Shown: positions 14,842 to 19,083 of the stretch, in pieces
Layout: each line of letters opens with the position of its first letter
Position numbering within the stretch: position 1 is the first letter of the stretch
Source: Lachnospiraceae bacterium UBA7012
GTDB lineage: Bacteria; Bacillota; Clostridia; Lachnospirales; Lachnospiraceae
Direction of reading: 5' to 3'
Assembly (NCBI GenBank): GCA_002449595.1
Contig: DJXE01000174.1
Coordinates: 8,148 to 27,230, forward strand
Length of the DNA: 19,083 nucleotides
Notes under the pieces: generated by a model
Seen by the model: the letters and a program-made list of their open reading frames with translations, nothing else
Databases searched by the model: none
What the model was told of the DNA's origin: nothing
Program-made: the position numbers and the translations under genes

Positions 14842-15147
14842 TCAGAGCAGGGCGAGGATCTGCTCCTTGGATGCTACGCCGACGCTCTTGTTGGCGACTT
14901 CGCCGTCCTTGAAGACGAGCAGAGTGGGGATGGACATGATGCCGAACTGCATCGCGATCTCGTCTTCCTCATCGACGTTGACCTTGCCGACCTTGAAGCC
15001 TTCTGCCTGGTCCGCGATCTCTTCGACGATCGGGGAGACCATGCGGCAAGGGCCGCACCAGGATGCCCAGAAATCCACAAGAACCGGGACGTCCGACTTC
15101 AGAACTTCCTGCTCAAAATTATCTTTCGTGATCGTGATTGCTGCCAT
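14842..15147 (-). CDS. trxA: Thioredoxin
   Basis: Thioredoxin is a cytoplasmic disulfide reductant for ribonucleotide reductase, peroxidases and other clients. The 101-residue product has the exact family length, active site WASWCGPC (Cys31, Cys34), the cis-proline loop [11 protein letters not shown] and the conserved VDFWA strand. Start at 15147 with AAAGGAGC shortly upstream. It is transcribed with trxB, whose start lies 22 bp after its stop. The upstream leader holds a perfect GC hairpin (15171-15187), and the OhrR-like regulator gene ends about 236 bp upstream on the same strand. Confidence 0.97.
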   Translation of the reverse strand: MAAITITKDNFEQEVLKSDVPVLVDFWASWCGPCRMVSPIVEEIADQAEGFKVGKVNVDEEDEIAMQFGIMSIPTLLVFKDGEVANKSVGVASKEQILALL

Positions 15148-15170
15148 GATATTGCTCCTTTCGTGATTGC

Positions 15171-15187
15171 GCCGCCGCTTCGGCGGC
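15171..15187 (-). promoter_or_regulatory. GC-rich hairpin in the trxA leader
   Basis: GCCGCC (15171-15176) and GGCGGC (15182-15187) form a perfect 6-bp stem with a 5-nt loop, about 24 nt before the trxA start and just upstream of its AAAGGAG site. There is no T-tract on the minus strand. It could shield the leader or be the trace of a weak terminator. A TATAAA-like -10 lies upstream (minus strand, about 15206-15211) without a convincing -35. Confidence 0.4.
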
Positions 15188-15291
15188 TTTCAAATACTGG
15201 TTTTTATAGTTATGTTGTTGTTTACTGTTTTGTGCTGGCTCCATGTTCTGTGGAATCATCGATGATGAATTTGACTTCTTTCAAGCCACCC

Positions 15292-15391
15292 GCATAGCGC
15301 TGGATCGCCAGCTATGTACTTGCTTATTGTTTTCTTACCTTGCATAGCGCTGGATCGCCAGCTATTTACTTGGTATTACTTTCTCACCTTG
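15292..15391. repeat. Two tandem 50-bp repeats with palindromic core
   Basis: Copies at 15292-15341 and 15342-15391 share an identical first 24 bases, which contain the palindrome GCTGGATCGCCAGC extended by ATA/TAT with a 2-nt bulge. The second halves are similar but diverged (TACTTGCTTATTG versus TACTTGGTATTAC). The second copy runs into the last codons of the OhrR-like gene. The period resembles the 52-54-bp array on the other side of trxAB, but the core sequence differs. Confidence 0.8.
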
Positions 15392-15857
15392 TAATGCTTC
15401 CCAGAAGCTTGTACAGCGTATTGTAGAACCGCATCGCTTCCTCCGGCTCGAGCTCGATGCACTGGCTCATCGCCTGCGGGATCAGGACCGCCTCCTCGCG
15501 GAGATTCATTCCGGTTTCGGTGATGTGGACGATCAGGTTGCGCTCGTCCTCATCGGAGCGGTGGCGCGTGATGTAGCCTTTCGCCTCCAGTTTCTTGAGG
15601 AGCGGCGTCAGCGTCCCGGAATCAAGAAAAAGACATTCGCCCAGCTCCTTGACTGTGCAGGCCTCTTTTTCCCAAAGGACCATCATGACGATGTACTGCG
15701 TGTACGTCAGATCGATCTTGTCGAGATAAGGCTTGTACCTTCTCACGATCTCCTTCGCGCACGCGTACAGCGGGAAGCAGATCTGATTCTTAAGCTTCAG
15801 TGCCTCAAACCTGTCATCTGATTCCACAGCATTGTTGTTCTCTCTCGTTTTGCCCAT
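15384..15857 (-). CDS. MarR-family redox regulator, OhrR-like
   Basis: OhrR proteins repress peroxide-defence genes until a reactive cysteine is oxidised by organic hydroperoxides. Counting from the ATG at 15857 (157 residues), the sensing region reads LKNQICFPLYACAKE. Cys27 aligns with the OhrR sensing Cys15 of Bacillus subtilis, and Tyr31, Tyr41 and Tyr52 fall at exactly the spacing of its Tyr19, Tyr29 and Tyr40. A further Cys33, plus Cys in KEACTVKELGECLF, could allow disulfide formation. The winged helix covers about residues 60-110 (TVKELGECLFLDSGTLTPLL, RHRSDEDERN). A GTG three codons upstream (15866) is an alternative start; neither has a strong ribosome binding site. A matching operator overlaps its own promoter. 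No ohr gene is present, so trxA-trxB downstream is a candidate target. Confidence 0.88.
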   Translation of the reverse strand: MGKTRENNNAVESDDRFEALKLKNQICFPLYACAKEIVRRYKPYLDKIDLTYTQYIVMMVLWEKEACTVKELGECLFLDSGTLTPLLKKLEAKGYITRHRSDEDERNLIVHITETGMNLREEAVLIPQAMSQCIELEPEEAMRFYNTLYKLLGSITR

Positions 15858-15909
15858 GATTCGCACTTTCTACCGGTATTACTCGCACTCTTTAATTGTG
15901 CCATATTCG

Positions 15910-15952
15910 ATTGTTTACAATTTAATTATACATTTTGATTCTGCTCTGTCAA
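15910..15952 (-). promoter_or_regulatory. Promoter with overlapping OhrR-box-like operator
   Basis: On the minus strand TTGACA (15952-15947), 16 nt, and TATAAT (15930-15925) form a near-consensus sigma-A promoter. The -10 lies inside TACAATTTAATTATA (15916-15930), an inverted repeat with one mismatch that closely resembles the OhrR box (TACAATT-AATTGTA). A second inverted element, ATTGT-TT-ACAAT (15910-15921), overlaps it. This predicts autorepression of the regulator gene. Confidence 0.75.
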
Positions 15953-16063
15953 CCCTTTTCACTGGTTGCAAAATCTATTGGGCAATTGCATGTACTTTGG
16001 TTCTGGTCTGTCAGTTCTTTTCGCTTTCTGGAAAGTGTGTGTGTTGATTGCAGGCGATCGGTA

Positions 16064-16138
16064 TCAGGCGTTTTTGCGTTTTACGAGATTGGGAAGCAGG
16101 ATGCCAAACAGGATCAGGGCTGCGCCGCTCAATTTCGC
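16064..16138 (-). pseudogene. Probable fossil C-terminus of a membrane transporter (EamA/DMT-like)
   Basis: Just after the stop of the DUF4432 gene, one frame reads GAALILFGILLPNLVKRK and then Asn-Ala-stop (TGA at 16064-16066). This looks like the last transmembrane helix and basic tail of an EamA/DMT-type permease. The frame is closed by a stop codon that overlaps the end of the DUF4432 gene, and it has no ATG, so only about 25 residues remain. It may be the residue of a deletion that joined the DUF4432 gene to this tail. The rest of 15953-16063 shows nothing I can name. A chance hydrophobic frame is the alternative. Confidence 0.35.
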
Positions 16139-16151
16139 ACCGGTGCTGCGA

Positions 16152-17123
16152 TTATTCCGCGTCGTTCATCGTCACGCGGACGGTGTAGGTCTTGCTCTCG
16201 CCGGCTGCGAGGAACTTGAGGATGCCCTTTTCGCGCATGATGTCGCGGCCGTCGGGCGTGCAGTTGCCGCACTCGAGGCCGAGCGCGTAGTCGCGCGTGC
16301 GCATGCTCTTCCACTCGCAGAAGCAGTCGAGGTCGCGCGTGTCGAACGTGATCGTGAGGCCCATGCCGAGCTTGGGCTGGAAGATCGACGCACTGCCGTT
16401 TTCGTCAGCGAAGGTGTGGTAGTAGCACTTTTCCTGGTAGCCGTCCTGCGGCTTCTCCATGTTCATCCAGTTCGCGATGTCGTTCGCGGCGTGGTCGTCG
16501 CGGCCGACGACCTTCGCGGACGGGATCGTGACCACGCTGTCCTCGTCGAGCAGCGGGTAGCCCATATTCATATGGTAAAGGACTTCATAAGGCTCCGTCG
16601 TGTCGCCGGTGTTGGTGATCGTGTCGCGGATCTCGAAGACGTTCTCCTTCGTGGAGACCGCGATCGTGCGGTCGAGCTTGAACTTCCGGCCGAACAGAGT
16701 GCCCTGGGTCGTGACGACGCGCACGCAGAGCATGTCGCCCTCTTCCGTCCAGTAGCTCTGTTCCGCGGGCTGCATGCAGATCGAGCCGTGCAGGCCGAGC
16801 TCGTCGCCCTGGTCGCCGTTCGGGCTGCCGACGTTTTCAAAGCCGCAGGTCGTCAGGAAGCCTGCAGTGAAAGCCTTGAGGAAGCCAGCGCCGACGTGGT
16901 CGTAGTAAGCGGGACGCGCGTAGCCGGCCGCACTCATGAAGTTCATGTTGATGCCTTTGTAGCGCAGTCTCGTGATGTCGCCCGCGCGGTCCGGAGAGAC
17001 CGTGAGGTCGAGGCCCACGCCATTGTGGATCTCGTAGAGGCGCTGGCCGTCGCCCTTTCCGCCGATCAGGCGGTGCTCTTCGACGCCGTAGACCTGTGTT
17101 TCGTGACCGATATACTTGTTCAT
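16152..17123 (-). CDS. DUF4432 / aldose 1-epimerase-like protein
   Basis: The 323-residue product resembles DUF4432 proteins, which share the galactose-mutarotase-like beta-sandwich and are usually found beside sugar-catabolism genes. Family-like stretches include HNGVGLDLTVSPDRAGDI, GFLTTCGFENVGSPNGDQGD, ELGLHGSICMQPAE and VLYHMNMGYPLLDEDS, with His and Glu residues in positions expected for sugar binding. No signal peptide is seen. Start at 17123 with AAGGGAAGGAC upstream. It is last in a block after a sugar kinase and an aldo/keto reductase, so it probably interconverts anomers or binds the sugar handled by those enzymes; the exact sugar is not clear. The 131-bp gap before it carries a short imperfect direct repeat of CAGACCGC (17159 and 17186). 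Confidence 0.85.
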   Translation of the reverse strand: MNKYIGHETQVYGVEEHRLIGGKGDGQRLYEIHNGVGLDLTVSPDRAGDITRLRYKGINMNFMSAAGYARPAYYDHVGAGFLKAFTAGFLTTCGFENVGSPNGDQGDELGLHGSICMQPAEQSYWTEEGDMLCVRVVTTQGTLFGRKFKLDRTIAVSTKENVFEIRDTITNTGDTTEPYEVLYHMNMGYPLLDEDSVVTIPSAKVVGRDDHAANDIANWMNMEKPQDGYQEKCYYHTFADENGSASIFQPKLGMGLTITFDTRDLDCFCEWKSMRTRDYALGLECGNCTPDGRDIMREKGILKFLAAGESKTYTVRVTMNDAE

Positions 17124-17254
17124 TGTTCTGTCCTTCCCTTATTCTTATGATCTGTTTTCAGACCGCGATTCACGCACTCTGCCCGCAGACCGCATCCCAT
17201 GTGCTATGCCGCTGTTCACACCTTCTGTTATCGATCTATGTGGTCTGCCGCCCC

Positions 17255-18217
17255 TCACTTCAGATTGAGGTAATCGTTCTCTTCCGGCGTGATCTCAATG
17301 TCCAGCGCGTCGATGTTGCTCTGCATCCGCTCGGGGCTTCCGGTGCTGATGACCGCAAACTCGTTGAGTCCCTGGTGATAGAGCCACGCGACCGCGAGCT
17401 GCGGAACGGTGACGCCCTTCTCCGCGGCGAGCTTCTCGCAGCGGCGCAGGCGCTCGTAGTTTTCGGGATAGTCGAAGCCCTTGATGCCGAACTCGTCGAG
17501 GATCCGGCTGCCGCTCGTCTCGTCGTTGCCGTCGAGGCGGCCGGACAGGAATCCGTGCGCGAGGCTGGAGTAAGAGACGACGGCCATCTGGTTTTCGCGG
17601 TACCAGCCCTGGACTTCTTCCGCATCTTCACCACAGATGGAGACGCAACCGCCGCCGTACGGGTCGACGACCTGCCTCGCCAGCGAAAAGTTCGGACTCG
17701 ACACCTCAAACGGGATCAGGCCGTGAGCGGAGGCGTAGTCGTTTGCTTCCTGAATGCGCTGCCAGGTCCAGTTGGAGCCGCCGAAAGCGCCGATCTTGCC
17801 CTGTTTGTGCATGTCGTTGAAGATCTCGACGATCTCACCGACCGGCACTTCCGGGTCGTCGCGGTGCAGGATGTAGATATCGATGTAGTCCGTCTGCAGA
17901 AGGCGGAGCGACGTCTCGAGGTCCTCAAACATTTCCTTGCGGTTGACGCGCTTGCGGAACGTCTCGGTGTCGTGGTGCCCGCACTTCGAGAGAAGCACGA
18001 CCTCGTTGCGGTTGTTTCTCGCGTGCAGCCACTTGCCGAGCGACTCCTCGGAGTCGCCGTACACGCGCGCCGTGTCCAGCGTCGTGACACCGAGGTCCAG
18101 CATAGCGTCGAGAAGCTCCATGCTGCCTTCCCCGCTGTTGTTAAAAGGATGGATCGCCGTGCCATAGATGATCCTTGAGACCGGCTTGTCCACGTGGGAG
18201 ATATTTGCATACTTCAT
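17255..18217 (-). CDS. Aldo/keto reductase
   Basis: This is an NAD(P)H-dependent oxidoreductase of the AKR TIM-barrel superfamily. The 320-residue product carries the full catalytic tetrad: Asp48 and Tyr53 (LDTARVYGDSE), Lys78 (LLSKCG) and His118 (YILHRDDP). Also visible are the phosphate-binding region near the C-terminus (AVISTGSPERMQSNIDALD) and the GKIGAFGGSNWTWQRIQEA stretch of the barrel. Start at 18217 with GAAAGGGAC upstream. It sits between an FGGY sugar kinase and a DUF4432 epimerase-like gene, suggesting reduction of an aldose or ketose or a sugar-derived aldehyde. Substrate and the NADH/NADPH choice cannot be read from sequence alone. Confidence 0.93.
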   Translation of the reverse strand: MKYANISHVDKPVSRIIYGTAIHPFNNSGEGSMELLDAMLDLGVTTLDTARVYGDSEESLGKWLHARNNRNEVVLLSKCGHHDTETFRKRVNRKEMFEDLETSLRLLQTDYIDIYILHRDDPEVPVGEIVEIFNDMHKQGKIGAFGGSNWTWQRIQEANDYASAHGLIPFEVSSPNFSLARQVVDPYGGGCVSICGEDAEEVQGWYRENQMAVVSYSSLAHGFLSGRLDGNDETSGSRILDEFGIKGFDYPENYERLRRCEKLAAEKGVTVPQLAVAWLYHQGLNEFAVISTGSPERMQSNIDALDIEITPEENDYLNLK

Positions 18218-18261
18218 AGATGTCCCTTTCTCTTTTCGAATTCAGTCGAGACTGCTTACAT

Positions 18262-18299
18262 AATTATAACAGGTCCCGCGCCGATTACCGCACGGGACC
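18262..18299 (-). terminator. Terminator after the FGGY kinase gene
   Basis: GGTCCCG (18272-18278) pairs with CGGGACC (18293-18299), with further GC pairing inside. On the minus strand the stem is followed by TGTTATAATTATG, which is T-rich but interrupted. The same AT-rich run contains TATAAT (18268-18263), a possible -10 for the aldo/keto reductase gene, although no -35 is convincing because the hairpin occupies that position. Confidence 0.6.
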
Positions 18300-18315
18300 C
18301 GCTGAATTCCTACGC

Positions 18316-19083
18316 TTACAGAAGTGGACGAACTGCGCCGTAAACCTTTTCATAGCGGTCGTAGATCTGCATGTATTTCGCATGCATCTCGGGACGGGGC
18401 GTGTAGGTCTCCGCCTCTTCGACCATGTGCGCCGCGGCGTCCTTCAGGTCCGCGAAGATGCCTGCCGCGATGCCCGCCATCATGGCGCTGCCGACGGTTC
18501 CGGCGTCGGAGGTCTTCAGGGCGGTGATCGGGAGGTCCAGGACGTCCGCCTTCATCTGCATCCAGAGGCGGCTCTTCGCGCCGCCGCCGGTCGCGACAAG
18601 TCTCTTCGGAGAAAAGCCTGTCTCCATGAGGCCGCGGAGGTTCAGAAGCATCTCATAGACGACGCCCTCGAGGCAGCCGAGGTAGATCTGGGAGACGTCG
18701 CTCGCCGTGGTGAGGCCGAGGATCACGCCCTTTGCGCCGTTGTCCATGTAGGGCGTCGCGGCGCCTGCGAAGTGCGGGAGGACTAGAAGGCCGGACGGGT
18801 CGCTGCCCCAGGTCTCCTGGTACTTCTTCTCGAGATACTCATTCACGGAGATGCCTTGATTGGCGGCAAGTTCCTTTTCCTTCTTAGCAATTGTTTCTAC
18901 GCACCACTGCACCAGCGCGCCGCCGGTGTAGGAGAAGCCGTAGGAGACGTACGCGCCGCTCTTGATGTAAGGCACGATCGGGTAGTGGCCCTTCGTGAGG
19001 GTGTCCACGTCGGGAAGCTCGTCAAAGATCTGCGTGATGCACTCGACGGTTCCCGCGCCGTCGACCGCGATCGAGGCGTCGGA
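18316..19083 (-). CDS. FGGY-family carbohydrate kinase, C-terminal part (xylulokinase-like; runs off the window)
   Basis: FGGY kinases phosphorylate sugars or polyols with ATP. The last 255 residues are present, of a family usually near 490-520, and the 5' end is beyond position 19083. The frame is open to the window edge. Visible features are the nucleotide-loop-like SDASIAVDGAGTVECIT at the edge, VLPHFAGAATPYMDNGAKG, and the FGGY C-terminal signature region ATGGGAKSRLWMQMKADVLD followed by the SDAGTVGSAMMAGIAAG adenosine-binding stretch. It is followed on the same strand by an aldo/keto reductase and a DUF4432 epimerase-like gene, with a terminator in between. Xylulose, ribulose or another ketose could be the substrate; the N-terminal sugar-binding half is not visible. 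Confidence 0.9.
   Translation of the reverse strand, partial: SDASIAVDGAGTVECITQIFDELPDVDTLTKGHYPIVPYIKSGAYVSYGFSYTGGALVQWCVETIAKKEKELAANQGISVNEYLEKKYQETWGSDPSGLLVLPHFAGAATPYMDNGAKGVILGLTTASDVSQIYLGCLEGVVYEMLLNLRGLMETGFSPKRLVATGGGAKSRLWMQMKADVLDLPITALKTSDAGTVGSAMMAGIAAGIFADLKDAAAHMVEEAETYTPRPEMHAKYMQIYDRYEKVYGAVRPLL

Noticed and set aside
17159..17246. A repeat array like that at 13421 in the gap before the DUF4432 gene
   Set aside because: Only two imperfect CAGACCGC copies, 27 bp apart, are present, so the resemblance is too weak to claim a family member.

Overview
The window looks like chromosome from a high-G+C, anaerobic member of the Clostridia (Lachnospiraceae or Oscillospiraceae-like). 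This is inferred from a pyruvate:ferredoxin oxidoreductase, Hsp33, a BspA-type leucine-rich-repeat protein, an OhrR/thioredoxin cluster and Gram-positive-style ribosome binding sites. Coding DNA is GC-rich and promoters are AT-rich. All genes run on the minus strand except one LysR regulator. No tRNA, rRNA, insertion sequence, CRISPR array or phage gene was seen.

Layout from left to right. (1) 1-1334 is the N-terminal part of nifJ, with a promoter and a leader hairpin upstream. (2) 1674-2883 holds hslO (Hsp33) preceded by an unannotated 50-residue membrane protein; a terminator hairpin lies between them. (3) 3093-7297 is a three-gene unit read as VWA/metallopeptidase-like protein, MoxR AAA+ ATPase, cytoplasmic LRR protein, with a cluster of hairpins between the first two. 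(4) 7409-12138 is a catabolic unit read as CitMHS-type organic-acid transporter, class III CoA-transferase, AtuA-like protein, and a separate small AtuA C-terminal-domain protein. A divergent LysR gene (12511-13392) shares an unusually symmetric promoter region with it. (5) 13421-13769 is a seven-unit array of alternating inverted half-sites. (6) 13899-15857 is a redox block read as OhrR-like regulator, trxA, trxB; a second small tandem repeat lies between the regulator and trxA. (7) 16064-19083 is a sugar-related block read as FGGY kinase (partial), aldo/keto reductase, DUF4432 aldose-epimerase-like protein, ending in a probable fossil of a membrane-transporter C-terminus.

How the genes may work together. 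The transporter would import a carboxylate, the CoA-transferase would activate it, and the AtuA pair, whose chemistry is unknown, would act on the product under LysR control. The OhrR-like protein has the sensing Cys and three Tyr of OhrR, and an OhrR-box-like site overlaps its own promoter; thioredoxin and its reductase follow. The MoxR/VWA/LRR trio fits a chaperone-like ATPase, its metal-binding partner and a possible substrate-recognition subunit. The most novel-looking items are the CoA-transferase/AtuA operon with its palindromic operator, the MoxR/VWA/LRR trio, and the half-site array beside trxB.
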